From: Tridacna crocea
Lineage: Eukaryota > Mollusca > Bivalvia > Cardiida > Cardiidae
DNA: 64,000 bases
NCBI GenBank assembly: GCA_943736015.1
Contig: OX031072.1
Location: forward strand, 16,705,501 to 16,769,500
Direction of reading: 5' to 3'
Shown here: in pieces, positions 19,650 through 30,479 of the stretch
How positions within the stretch are numbered: position 1 is the first letter of the stretch
Layout: each line of letters starts with the position of its first letter
The notes under the pieces: generated by a model
Seen by the model: only the letters and a program-made list of their open reading frames with translations
The model's database searches: none
What the model was told of the DNA's origin: nothing
Translations under genes and position numbers: made by a program

Positions 19650-20094
19650 CCCTTTACCACACAATCCCTATTTTTGATGCCCTGAGAAAGAAGCTTTAGA
19701 AAACATTGTGGGAAAAAGAGAAAATGCTGGATACCAGCATTTTCTCCTTTTCCCACAATGTTTTCTACCCTTCACAAAACAAATTTCAAATTTTCAATCA
19801 CTTTTATTTTGTCGTCTGCGAATGCTTTCGATTTGGTTAACCCTTTACTCCATAGATACTAATTTCTACGCATTGCTTGTAGGAATCTTTGGAAAACATT
19901 GTGGCAAAAGGTGAAATTGCTCGTGACGAGCAATTTCGCCTTTTGCCACAATGTTTTCTATGCTATCAAAAGGTGTCATATACACATAAACAGCCTCATC
20001 CTTGCTGTTATTTAGGGTCAATTAGAGATACCATAGAAATGCCTTATGGGGTAAAGGGTTAAACATAAAATCTTGTTCTTTGGTAATGAGTTAA
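19646..20094 (+). repeat. TTAA-A MITE, plus, split by a TTAA-B copy
   Basis: TTAACCCTTTACCACACAAT, full core, then TGCTTTCGATTTGG up to 19836. It resumes at 20063 with ACATAAAATCTTGTTCTTTG and ends GGTAATGAGTTAA. Confidence 0.93.
19837..20062 (+). repeat. TTAA-B MITE, full length, nested
   Basis: Reference for subfamily B: TTAACCCTTTACTCCATAGA at the left, ATGGGGTAAAGGGTTAA at the right. The core has AAAACATTGTGGCAAAAGGT and GAAATTGCTCGTGACGAGCA. TTAA is retained on both sides within the host TTAA-A copy. Confidence 0.95.
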
Positions 20095-20395
20095 AGTGTT
20101 GATATATTGTCTGCAAAGTCATAGAATGTCAAAATGTCAAAAATCTTGTTTGTTGTAAGTTTAGTTTTTGGTCCTATTTTAAGGGGGGTCATGATTAAGA
20201 ATTGCCCAGGGGTCAAAAATTTTTTGTCTACAATCTCAATTGGATTCTTAATGACTGTTTTGTTGTTGAATATAAAAGATGGGTCAAATTTTGTTTTCTC
20301 CAAGTAACATGAGAAGTTACCCGAGTGAAGGAACCTAGCTAGCTAAGGCAAATCTGTGTTAACTCTTAAAATCCTTTTGTATATAGAGTTCCATT

Positions 20396-20480
20396 AAACT
20401 GGACAGTGTAGATCAGTGGACACTAAAGATAAGACTGCATGTTTTGTGCAGTCTGATCTTAATCTACACTGTCCGCAAAG
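20396..20480. repeat. TTAA-E hairpin copy
   Basis: GGACAGTGTAGATCAG on the left, GTGCAGTCTGATCTTAATCT and ACACTGTCC on the right. A left-arm fragment recurs at 20740-20762. Confidence 0.8.
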
Positions 20481-20503
20481 GCAGATTTACTTGTGAAAAG
20501 CCC

Positions 20504-20734
20504 TTAACTCTTTACCAAAGGACAAAAATATAGACTGGTCCAAATTGTAAGCATTTGCAGACAACAAAATTTAAAGTAACTGAAAATTTGAAATTCGGTT
20601 TGGGAAGGATAGAAAACATTGTGGTTAACAGAGAAAATGCTGACTACCAGCATTTTCTCCTTTTCCCACAATGTTTTCAAAAAGCTTCCCTCTCTCAGGA
20701 TCTTTAAAATTCGGGATTTTGTGGTATGAGTAAA
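20504..20734 (-). repeat. TTAA-A MITE, minus
   Basis: TTAACTCTTTACCAAAGGAC to TTTTGTGGTATGAG. The core centre is GCTGACTACCAGC. Confidence 0.88.
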
Positions 20735-21000
20735 ACCAGACAGTGTAGATCAAAGATCAGAACAATAACTCTACCTAGCGCAGATATTGAGTAATGCCAC
20801 TTCAATCCTCATTTTTACAATATTTCTTGCTTGTCTTGAATGAAACTTTGAAGTGGCAAGTCAAATTGGGACAATTTGCTGCTCTTGTTTCATCATCATT
20901 TGGCCTTGAACCTTGATATTTGCTGTTTATTTTTATTCTAGACCTATACTGCTTGCTACTTAGGTGAGTGATATAGGACCATCATTGTCCTCTTGCCTCC

Positions 21001-21122
21001 ATTTCCCACGTTTTCTTCCCTTCCCACTAGAAATTTAAAATTTGTATTCACTTTTATTTTGTTGTCTGCGAATGCTTTCGTTTTGGAGAAGCCTAATATC
21101 GTGTTATTTGGTAAAGGGTTAA
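21001..21122 (+). repeat. TTAA-A MITE, plus, right half
   Basis: TTTCCCACGTTTTCTTCCC to TTATTTGGTAAAGGGTTAA. Confidence 0.85.
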
Positions 21123-21333
21123 CCCTTTCCCAAACAAGCCCTGGTTTTTACATGTCTGCTGTAAAAGTCTTTTGAAAACACTGAGAAAAAGAGAAATTGA
21201 GCAATTTCTCCTTTTCCCACAGTGTTTTCTACCCTTTGTGAGAGCTTCCTGGCATTTTCTCCAAATCTAAAATTGTCGTCTGCAAACTCTTTTGGTTTGG
21301 ATGAGTCCAAAATTTGTTGTTTGGTAAAGGATA
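21119..21333 (+). repeat. TTAA-C/A MITE
   Basis: Left end TTAACCCTTTCCCAAACAAG (C type), core GAGAAATTGAGCAATTTCTC, and an A-type right end TTGTTGTTTGGTAAAGGA. Confidence 0.85.
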
Positions 21334-21696
21334 AAATGCTGTACTATGTTGACTGGAAACATAATCTCTAATGGATTTTGAAAAGTGTCAACTGTGAATA
21401 CTCTTAGATAATCATATAGATTGGGAATTTTTTAAAATTTTTAGGGAAAGATGAATCATTAGAAAGTCATTTGGGTTTATTTGATGCTTTACCACCCACA
21501 AAAAATTTAATTCTTGTAGATGACTAGTGTTAAAAGTATACTGTCAGATGCAAAAATTGATAAAGGCAAGCAATTTTGCATTTTCCCGCAATGTTTTTGC
21601 ATGTATTGATGTATAATGAGACAGATATTAATTTTCGGTATTGTATTTGAATGCTTTTAAGTCTTCTGCAGCAATTTTGTCTCAAAGGTAGCAGGT

Positions 21697-21905
21697 AAAC
21701 AATTTACCAAAAGACAAAATTCAGTGGCTGTTGACAGAATAAAATGTGGCTTTAATTGATAAAGTTTATTGCTTTAACTATAGAAAAATTTTTGAAAAAA
21801 GCGAAAATGCTGGTTGCCAATATCTTTCCGTTTTCACACAGTTGTTTTCAAAAGGCTTCTTCCTCAGGGTTGTTAAAATTTGGGATTGTGTGGTTAAGAG
21901 TTGAA
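21697..21905 (-). repeat. TTAA-A MITE, minus, diverged
   Basis: CAATTTACCAAAAGAC to GTGTGGTTAAGAGTTGAA. The core is degraded. A very old relative may occupy 21486-21690. Confidence 0.72.
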
Positions 21906-22112
21906 TTGTTTGAATGCCCCGAAGTTAATAACAATCAAACAATGGAAGGTTATTTGTGAATTATTGGGAAGACAGAAATTTGATGTTGGCATGTAGAGTT
22001 GGCTCCAACCAATCAGCTGTAATTTGAGGATGGACAGTTTTAGCTTTTGAAAGCTTTTATTGAATAGATTGCCATTATTAATCCTACTTAGTGTCCTAGG
22101 AGAAAAAGGAAA

Positions 22113-22185
22113 GCTTAAGTGGATGGCATAGATAAAGATCAGACTGCACAAAACATGTAGTCTGATCTTCAGTCTATACCCTGGG
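22113..22185. repeat. TTAA-E hairpin copy
   Basis: TAGATAAAGATCAGACTGCA and TAGTCTGATCTTCAGTCTAT. Confidence 0.75.
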
Positions 22186-22202
22186 TTTGTTTAGTCAAGT
22201 TT

Positions 22203-22388
22203 TTAACCCATTACCACACAATCTCTACTTTTGACGACCCTGAGAAAGAAGCCTGTAGAATACATTGTGGGAAAAGGAGAAAATGCTGGTAACCAGCGTT
22301 ACGAGCAATTTCTCCTTTTCCCACAGTGTTTTCAAAAGACTTGTCCTGCAGACATGTAAAAACAAGGGCTTGTTTGGGAAAGGGTTAA
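22203..22388. repeat. Chimeric TTAA-A / TTAA-C MITE
   Basis: Left arm A type (TTAACCCATTACCACACAAT), right arm C type (GTTACGAGCAATTTCTCC, then GCTTGTTTGGGAAAGGGTTA). The switch is at the core centre near 22297. Confidence 0.88.
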
Positions 22389-22549
22389 GTTTATATCATA
22401 CCATTTCAAAGTATGGAAACTACTCTGTTGCTGACAGTATGTCATTGTACAGTTGGTTGTCAGTGTTAGTTGGTTACAGAGAAATAAATTTCAAATCTAG
22501 GTTAAAACCTACCAGAAAGCTGTGTCTTTTGTTTACTCTTTGCCTCACT

Positions 22550-22779
22550 TTAACCCTTTACTCCATAGATACTCATTTTGACTCATCAACAAGAGATAAA
22601 TTTTGAAAACATTGTAGGAAAAGGAGAAATTGCTTGTAACGAGCAATTTCTCCTTTTCTCACAATGTTTTCCACTCGATCAGATATTTGTATCCTCATTT
22701 ATCCATATTTTCGACATCATATCTTTATTTGCTGCTGAAATGGAAGAGCTTCAAATTAGCATATCAGGTAAAGGGTTAA
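22550..22779 (+). repeat. TTAA-B-like MITE variant
   Basis: B-type left end TTAACCCTTTACTCCATAGA with core GGAGAAATTGCTTGTAACGA. The right region differs from B and ends CAGGTAAAGGGTTAA. Confidence 0.85.
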
Positions 22780-22889
22780 AACTCTGACTGTCATTGTCAG
22801 AATATTTTCCATAGTTTTAAATGATATGATTTATTTCAAATGTCCACTTGCTCTGATATTTTGGCCTATACTGAGCCTATAAGTTCTAT

Positions 22890-22985
22890 GATAAGATCTG
22901 TTAAAAAACAGTGCAGAAAAAGGAGAAAATGCTTGTTACAACCTGTCATTCAATCCTTGATAAAAAATCCTAAGTTTTTACAACC
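22890..22985. repeat. TTAA-A MITE fragment
   Basis: GCAGAAAAAGGAGAAAATGC and CCTAAGTTTTTACAACCCTG. Confidence 0.55.
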
Positions 22986-23889
22986 CTGCAGAGTTCCCGA
23001 TCAAGCAAAATCGTGCGTGAAACATATATAAATGAAATAAAACATGTATGAAATTACAAACCTATACGTGAAATCAAGCACAAAATACAGAGGAAGATTG
23101 AACAAAAATAGTAGGAACTGCTTGCATAGAGTGGCTAACGTGAAAGCGATTTTCAGAACAGGTAAATCATCAGAAAAAAATTGGATTTCCAGCTGTCTAT
23201 TTTTAGAACATTTGCATGGTCGACTTATTCAGTCTTTATTATCAAAGTCAATAATTGCAAACTGGGACTCATTTGTTTCCAAAAAAAAATTCTTCAATTC
23301 AGCTCTCATTTTTTTAGCACAGTCTATTAAAAAAAGCGTTTTGTTGACATAAACATCTTTCGTCTGTAAACCTACATTGGGAATAGCTCAAAAATATACT
23401 TTAGAAGCTTTTGGGTTTCAAAATTTGGGTTCAAGTAAGCAAGGAAGATACACTAGTTGAAGAACGATTAAAAATCTAGAAAACAGAATTCATATCAGTG
23501 TTCCCACTTGCGCAAATCACTGTTTAAATTGCCTTACAAAATTGAAGTTCATGTAACAAATTTTGGTTTGGCAAGACCTCATGAAAGAATGTAACCAAAA
23601 GAAAAACTAATATCCCCTTATCTTGCGTAAAATGACAGGTTTTGAAGGTACTTGTTACCTTTATTGACAACCTTTAGTCAAATCATGCAGAAATACTGTG
23701 CCATAAATAAACAGACATGAAAAATTGATCCATCCAAAAAACACGAAAACCCATGACACAACAAAATGTTCCTCTTACAGTCACTTCATACTGTCTTTTC
23801 TGCTTTTAATGGGTTTAAGCTGTATATTTCTACAAATAGCTTGATATAAAAGACTTTTTTGCTGCAAATCAATATGGATTGCTTTACCT

Positions 23890-24117
23890 TTAACTCATTA
23901 CCACACAGCATTATTTTAGGCTTCTCCAAATCAAAAGCATTTGCAGATGACAAAATAAGAGCAACTAAGAATTTGAAATTTGTTTTGTGAAGGGTAGAAA
24001 ACATTGTGGGAAAACGAGAAAATGCTGATAACCAGCATTTTCTCCTTTTCCCACAATTTTTTCAAAAGGCTTCTTTCTCAGGATTGTTAAAAGTTGGGAT
24101 TGTGTGGTAAAGAGTTA
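23890..24117 (-). repeat. TTAA-A MITE, minus, full length
   Basis: TTAACTCATTACCACACAGC to GTGTGGTAAAGAGTTAA. Confidence 0.92.
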
Positions 24118-24624
24118 ATTGAGATCAATTATTGTCATACCCTCGAATATGAAATCTATGAATCTTTGTTCTGGTAAAGGAAACCTCAGAAAAAGAATAA
24201 ATTGGTGCACTAGCTACAGTAATATAAATAAAATAATATATAAAAGGCTATCAAACACTATAAAGACAGCAAATGAATATAAACAGTAACTCCCACATTT
24301 CTGACAGACACCAGGCATATATTGCAGCAGAAAATGTTGGATACAATGATACTTATGGATGGCATATAGATTTAGGCAGACTTTCTATAACAATTTTTCT
24401 TTGTAATTGTCCAAAGCTAACTTTAAAATTTCTGTACATGCAAATCCAACTTTCTTGCAGATGTTCTCTACAAAAAAAATTACCAAGAACGAACCATTTT
24501 TGTCCTAAATGGCCTGTAGCCATGTTTTACTTCACAAAAGAAAGTGAACTTAATTGTCTGAAATTTAGCAAGTAAACAATAGCAATAGTCATTAAAATAA
24601 TAACAGGTAATAATGAAGTGTGTT

Positions 24625-24859
24625 TTACCCTTTACAGCACAACATGGTGTTTAAACAGGATAATGGTTTTTCAAAAAAAGTCTTGTGGGATAAGGAGAAA
24701 ATGCTGGTAACCAGCATTTTCACCTTTCCTTCACAATCCTTTTCCTAGTCCATCAAAAAAAAAATTGTAATATACTTGAGCTACATACATGTACAATTCA
24801 TTTTCTGCCGACGCTTTAAATTTGGCACTGGTAAAAATTTTTCATCCAGTAAGTGTTAA
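24625..24859 (+). repeat. TTAA-A MITE, plus, old
   Basis: CCCTTTACAGCACAACATGG, core GAGAAAATGCTGGTAACCAG, and right end CCAGTAAGTGTTAA. Confidence 0.8.
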
Positions 24860-25084
24860 CTCTGAACATAACAAGAGGATTTTAGGCTAGTAAAAATTGA
24901 AAGCGTTTCTAGATGACAAATTCAAAAATGGCTTTTGAACAAGAGCATAATGTCTTTGATAGGGTAGAAAACATTGTGGTAAAGGAAGAAAATGCTTGTT
25001 GCCCATTATTTTTTCTTCTTTTTCCACAGTGCTTTCAAAACGCTTCTTCCTTAGGGTCATTAAAACTCCATAGTAAAGGGTTCA
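24856..25084 (-). repeat. TTAA-A MITE, minus, old
   Basis: TTAACTCTGAACATAACAAG to CATAGTAAAGGGTTCAA. It shares the TTAA with the previous copy. Confidence 0.8.
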
Positions 25085-25726
25085 AAGGTGACAAACCCCT
25101 GAGGTATGGGACAACCCTTCTCTCGTAAATTTTTATTTTAGATTGATAAAAGTAGCTGCTGCTAAAATTATGTTATGAAAATGCCAATTTGTTCTAAATT
25201 GACATTTTCATAATCATATAGAATTGTTTGAAATTTCTCTTTTAAATTTGCTTAAGGGCAAAAATAACTATGGGCTTTCTTGTTAATTTTTCATAATTTA
25301 ATCAGATTTCTTTTTTTTTGTCTTCTATGAATTTTGAATTTTCCTAGACACATATAACAAAGGATTTAATTATGCAAGTCCAATTATGAGGGTAAAGGGG
25401 CCCGCGGGGTGGGAGCAAAATGTCAGCATTACAATAAAACAATCTTAGAACAAAGAACAAAAATGATAACTAGTTGATGAATTGTTGTGAGTCATTCAAA
25501 GTTTTGCGAAAATGGATTTTTTGAGTTTAAGATAATCAAACTGCCCTAAGGTAGCGAACAAATTAATTGCAACATAGTTTGATCAACTGGGGAATGCAGA
25601 GGCGAGCATCAGCATTTATCTTTAAGGTTGAAACTATGAATACAAACAAACAAATTGTTTTTAGCAATTGAAAAATGTCAAATAGAGGACAGTTTTATTG
25701 TGGTATAAATGTAATGTCATTGTAAA

Positions 25727-25797
25727 CAGTGGAGAAAATCTAATATCATTGAAAACAGTGAAGAAAATCTTAATATCATTGAGAACAGTGAGGAAAA
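25727..25797. repeat. Short tandem repeat, about 30-bp unit
   Basis: Two to three units of AATATCATTGAAAACAGTGA with GAGGAAAA-type spacers. Confidence 0.8.
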
Positions 25798-26329
25798 AGC
25801 TTTCCCTACCGTAGAATTTGATATTTTCAACAAGGACATTGATGGGACAGAAAAATGGATTTAAAATCTTTGTGAACATGGGAAAGTCTGGGTAAGTTAC
25901 GAATCACTACAACTACAATTTTCTCTTTTCATGTTTTCATTCTGAACGACTTTAACCTACTGCTAGACGACACCATCGATCTTTGTCTATGATTTTACAC
26001 TGAAAATATTTTTTTTGAAATGCTTCTCGATTATGGTGTTGGCGATGCCAGATTTAAAGTATCGCTAAGCTTGATTTGCAACAAATGATAGGATTGGATA
26101 TCGACAAGTTAAAAATAGAAGTAATGGCATATTTGTGATAAAAATAGTTTGAATTTTCTAAAAGAAAAAGTGAGATCACCAAAACAAAATGCTTCATAAA
26201 TAATTCATGAGAACAAGGAAACAGCAGAGAAATAACCCAAAGGCCATTATAGAATGAATTGAAACTGGGTCACCCAGGATGGCAGACATAAGCCTTAGGC
26301 AAATTTACCTTCCACACTGGAAATGTTAG

Positions 26330-26754
26330 AGGAACCTGGGTCTGTATTCACCAACTTTCTCTTTGTCTTATCACCATGATTTTCCAACTTTGAAAGTTAC
26401 ACACCTGATGATTGGCTAAACCAAATGGTTTATCCAATCAGAAGGTGAGTTACTGTCAAATTTGGAAAAATCTGGAGGATAAGACTTAACCCTTTAGCAA
26501 ACAATCCCTGGTTTTTACAGCCCTGAGATAGAAGCCTTTTGAAAACATTGTGGGAAAAGGAGGAAATGCTGGTAACCAGCATTTTCCCTTTTTACAACAA
26601 CATTTTCTACACTCCCAAAATCAAAAATCAGTTTTTGATTCACATTTATTTTGTCGTCTGCAAATGCTTTGGATTTGGAGTTGTCCAAAACTTTGTCGAT
26701 TGGTAAAGGGTTAAGAAAATAATTATGTAAGAATGGTTCAGGTGAATTCAGGCC
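26330..26754. repeat. Fold-back element J2, split by a TTAA-A MITE
   Basis: The left arm GGGTCTGTATTCACCAACTT and central GATTGGCTAAACCAAATGG end at GGATAAGAC. The right arm resumes at 26715 and reads GAATGGTTCAGGTGAATTCA. Confidence 0.85.
26486..26714 (+). repeat. TTAA-A MITE, plus, nested in J2
   Basis: TTAACCCTTTAGCAAACAAT to GATTGGTAAAGGGTTAA. J2 flanks show a TTAA target. Confidence 0.92.
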
Positions 26755-26997
26755 TAATGATCACTTTAGCACTTTTGAAATTTCCATTTATCACCTGTCT
26801 GTTTCAAACAAGTTCTTATCTGCAGGTAGCATTAAGTTAGAAGGATTCTGTAGCATATGTGCAAAATGGGTAGATAGATAACCACAAATTGCTTGATAAG
26901 CCCGGGTTTTAGTATGTCATGACTCCTAGATATTCAGTATTTATGATATTGTAAACTTTTGATACCTGACAGTCTAAAGTTTCAACAAACTTGAGAA

Positions 26998-27187
26998 TGA
27001 AGAGGCTTCTGAAAACTTCTGGTGGGAAAAAGGAGAAAATCCTGGTACATGTAACAGCATTTTCACCTTTTTCCAAAATGTTTCTGTCCTTCCAAAGGCA
27101 TTTTCTGCAATTTTAGCCACATTTTATTTTGTCATTTAATACTTTGGAAATGGACAGGGTTAAAATTTTGTTGTTTGGTAAAATATT
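26998..27187 (+). repeat. TTAA-A MITE, plus, old
   Basis: The core AAAAGGAGAAAATCCTGG and right end TTTTGTTGTTTGGTAAAA survive. Confidence 0.75.
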
Positions 27188-27199
27188 GCCTTGTTTAAT

Positions 27200-27434
27200 T
27201 TAACCCTTTACTCCATAGATACTCATTTCTACGCATTGCTTGTAGGAGCCTTTGGAAAACATTGTGGCAAAAGGTGAAATTGCTCGTGACGAGCAATTTC
27301 ACCTTTTGCCACAATGTTTTCTATGCTATCAAAAGGTGTCATATACACATAACGAACTACTGTACTTCATCCTTGCTGTTATTTAGGCTTAACTAGAGAT
27401 TACCATAGACATGCTTTACAGGGTAAACGTTCAA
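27200..27434 (+). repeat. TTAA-B MITE, full length
   Basis: TTAACCCTTTACTCCATAGA, then core GAAATTGCTCGTGACGAGCA and TTGCTGTTATTTAGGCTTAA, ending AGGGTAAACGTTCAA. Confidence 0.92.
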
Positions 27435-27668
27435 AAGAAAGGGAGATTCCCAAAACATGCAGATTTTACAATTGCAAGGCTACTTTTGTCAGACTGGATA
27501 TGGGTTGGCCTGTTTTGAAAAAAAAAAATTGGCCTGTTTTAAAAAAAAAATAGAATTGTTTGATAAAAGGTAAGTGTGTGAAGGAATTTTGTGTTCAAAA
27601 CTGATTTATCCCCTGTTATGATATGGGATAATCGGGGATCAATAGATGGGTATCTTAAGGTATTCTAG

Positions 27669-27896
27669 TTTAACCCCTTTAAAACTCCAAGGTGTTACAA
27701 CCCAGTGGAAGAAAAAACTTTTGAAAGCATCATAACAAAAGGAGAAAAGTGCTGGTAACCAGCAGTTTCTTCTTTTTCCACAATATCATCAACCCCTCTA
27801 GAGACAGATACCATCATTCAAGCCATACTTGAGTTGTCATCTGCAAACACTCTCAATTTGGATTGGTCCAACACTATGACATGATGTTAAGAGTTT
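27669..27896 (+). repeat. TTAA-A MITE, plus, old
   Basis: TTAACCCCTTTAAAACTCC, core GCTGGTAACCAGC, and distal CATCTGCAAACACTCTCAAT. Confidence 0.75.
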
Positions 27897-28186
27897 AGCT
27901 TAAATGTATTAACATTCCATTTAGATGACAGAGAAAGATAAATCCGTTATGTTTAGAAAGAAAAGTGGTCACTAACAGTCTAACACCCATTGGTCAGTGA
28001 CTGGACATATCCAGGGTTACTCATCAGTTAGGGTCCCTTTTCAGTTGTCACTGAGAACCTAACAATGACAGTGACTGGATCTGGGTTCTACCCAAGGGTC
28101 AAGACAAGAAAGTGAAAAAAAAGCCTATTGTACAAGTTTCATGGCACATTGTGAATGAAATCATACGGTAGTCTGTTCATCCAAAA

Positions 28187-28384
28187 GCATTCAATAGATT
28201 TTTATGCCATGTAATGCCAATTATGCCAATTGAAAACATTGTTGGCAAAGGATGAAAACCACCATTTGCTCCTTTTTTCCCACAATGTTTTCCTCTCTAC
28301 CAAAGACAAGTTTCATGATTTAGGACACACTTCAATTGTCATCTGCAAATGCTTTAGAAAAATCTACAGTTTTGCCATGATTAG
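28187..28384 (+). repeat. TTAA-A MITE, plus, old
   Basis: GAAAACATTGTTGGCAAAGG, CCCACAATGTTTTCCTCT and TCATCTGCAAATGCTTT. Confidence 0.7.
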
Positions 28385-28935
28385 TGTATTTTATTAAAAG
28401 ATCTAATCTGTGTGTACACTATACACAGACATGGGCATTTTAAAAAAAGGGCACCCTTATGCTGCCGAAAAACATACTGATTCAGTGCAAAATTGGGTAA
28501 TCCACAATAGATGGGCTGATAGACACTGATTCCTGCATCGATTACAGATTACCGGAGTCTTAGTTAAATCGAAACCATATTTTGGCAATGAAAGGTGATG
28601 ATACTCGAATCCCATTAGGGTGCCTTATCCTGAATAGCAATGCTTGTAACATGGTATTGATTCCTTAACGTAATTTAGAGTTAGATCCAAAAAAGTATGG
28701 AACAAGCAACTAAAAATAGATGTGATATGAATGATGGAAAGGGTTCTTTGCTAAAGGTACAACCACAGTGTTGATGTAGTGCTTTATTGTGGTCACTTTG
28801 TGGTCAAGCTGTGGTTTCAAAGATCATTATGTTAGACAAGATCCCACATCCATCACAATAGAATAGGAAAGCTTCTTATGTAATGAAAAACACTACAGAG
28901 TACTCCCAGTGATGGATCACAGTTGCTAAACTCAG

Positions 28936-29109
28936 GGTCTGTATTCACCAGCCATTCTCAAGAACATTCTTTGCCTTATTCTTTAAGATTTTCTGACTGT
29001 GAAAGTGACAGAACTTGTGATTGGCTAAAAATTCTGTTATTTTCACAATGAAAAGATTCTGAAGAATGAGACAAACAATGTTGTAAGAATGGTTGGTGAA
29101 TATGGACCA
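28936..29109. repeat. Fold-back element J3
   Basis: GGGTCTGTATTCACCAGCC at the left, GAATGGTTGGTGAATATGGA at the right, with GATTGGCTAAAA central. Confidence 0.8.
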
Positions 29110-29364
29110 ATGTCATCTAACATATTCTTGGTGCAGGTGAGGAATCAGGCTTGAAAAGCCATGAAAACGAATTACTGTAGAAATATTAAAATCTTGATCC
29201 ATTCATTTTCTGAGCATGAAAACATTGTTGTAAAAAGATAAACGCTCAGGTATCCTGCAATTAAAGCTCGACTTTTTTATAGCCTCGGCTGGGTCATTGT
29301 TATCATAGGAAAACTTTGATGTTTTTACAACATTTCCAACATAACTGATGAAATACTTCAAACT

Positions 29365-29570
29365 TACACAATTTGCGATAATGTAAAAAGGGGAACCTTT
29401 ACACAATTTGCGATAATGTAAAAAGGGGAACCTTTACAACAAGGGCAGATAACTATCAAAGTATTTTTGACACCGGTATACCCCTTTCTGGACCTAGAAT
29501 TTTTGCTGAAAATGGAACACTTGCAGCCGAGTGTATGCACCTGCATGCAGTGCTCTAAAGTTCTCATTTC
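29365..29570 (+). repeat. Dispersed repeat L, copy 3, with tandem duplication
   Basis: A 30-bp unit (TTACACAATTTGCGATAATG then TAAAAAGGGG) is duplicated at 29373-29432. The rest matches 6735-6930 in GGGCAGATAAC, CAGCCGAGTGTATG and CATGCAGTGCTC. Confidence 0.7.
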
Positions 29571-29651
29571 TGTCATTATTTTCTTCCCTTTCAAAGGTCA
29601 ATTCAATCCTTTTAGAAATGTCTGCAATTGTCATCATCTTGAACAATTTTA

Positions 29652-29877
29652 AATAGTTACCAAACCATCCCTGGTATTCATGACCCAGAGGAAGAAGCCT
29701 TTTGAAAACATTGTGGGAAAAGAAGAAAATGCTGGTAACCAGCATTTTCTCCTTTTCCCACAATGTTTTCTAAGCTTTCCAATACTAACTTTAAAGTTTC
29801 AGTCACTTTTATTTTGTTATCCGCAAATGCTTTCAATTTGGACCAGTCTATAAATTTGTTGTTTGGCAAAGAATTAA
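29652..29877 (+). repeat. TTAA-A MITE, plus
   Basis: AGTTACCAAACCATCCCTGG to GTTTGGCAAAGAATTAA with the full core. Confidence 0.88.
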
Positions 29878-30120
29878 CACATGTCTGCTATTTTCATCAT
29901 TTTGGACCAATTCATGTCTTGTACAAGTTGAATTGCTGTACAAAATCAAACGGCTCGACCTTTTAGACTAAGTGAAATTGGGAACAGGAAAAGGGGCAGT
30001 TTGGGGTCATGGTTAACATGGTGACACAAATTGGTACCATTAACATTCCTACCGGGTGATCATCCTTATTGCTCCTTTCAGTTGGGATGTCATGACTGCT
30101 ACTAATTTGGCTATTTAATA

Positions 30121-30215
30121 CATTACCATAAACCTTAGTTTTCTCAGGACCCTGAGCAAGGGGATGTTGGAAAACATTGTGGGAAAAGGAGAAAATGCTG
30201 TTGACCCCCTTTTGT
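30121..30215 (+). repeat. TTAA-A MITE, plus, left part
   Basis: CATTACCATAAACC, then CAGGACCCTGAGCAAG and GAAAACATTGTGGGAAAAGG. It stops just past the core centre. Confidence 0.75.
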
Positions 30216-30245
30216 TGACCCAGATTGTTCCTCAGGGATATCAGA

Positions 30246-30473
30246 GCCTGTATTCACCAACCATTCTTAAGAATGTTCTTTGTCTTATTCCCAGAATTTT
30301 GTACATTTGTAAGTAACAAAACTTCTGATTGGCTAAACCATTCGGTTTAGCCATTTGATTGGCTAAACCATTCGGTTTAGCCTATCAGAGGTTGTGTTAC
30401 TTATAAATTCAGAAAACATTGCAGAATAAGACTAAGAATATTCTCAAGAATGGTTGGTGAATACAGACCCTGG
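30246..30473. repeat. Fold-back element J4
   Basis: GCCTGTATTCACCAACCATT inverted as AATGGTTGGTGAATACAGAC. The central GATTGGCTAAACCATTCGGT is tandemly duplicated. Confidence 0.9.
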
Positions 30474-30479
30474 TATTCA

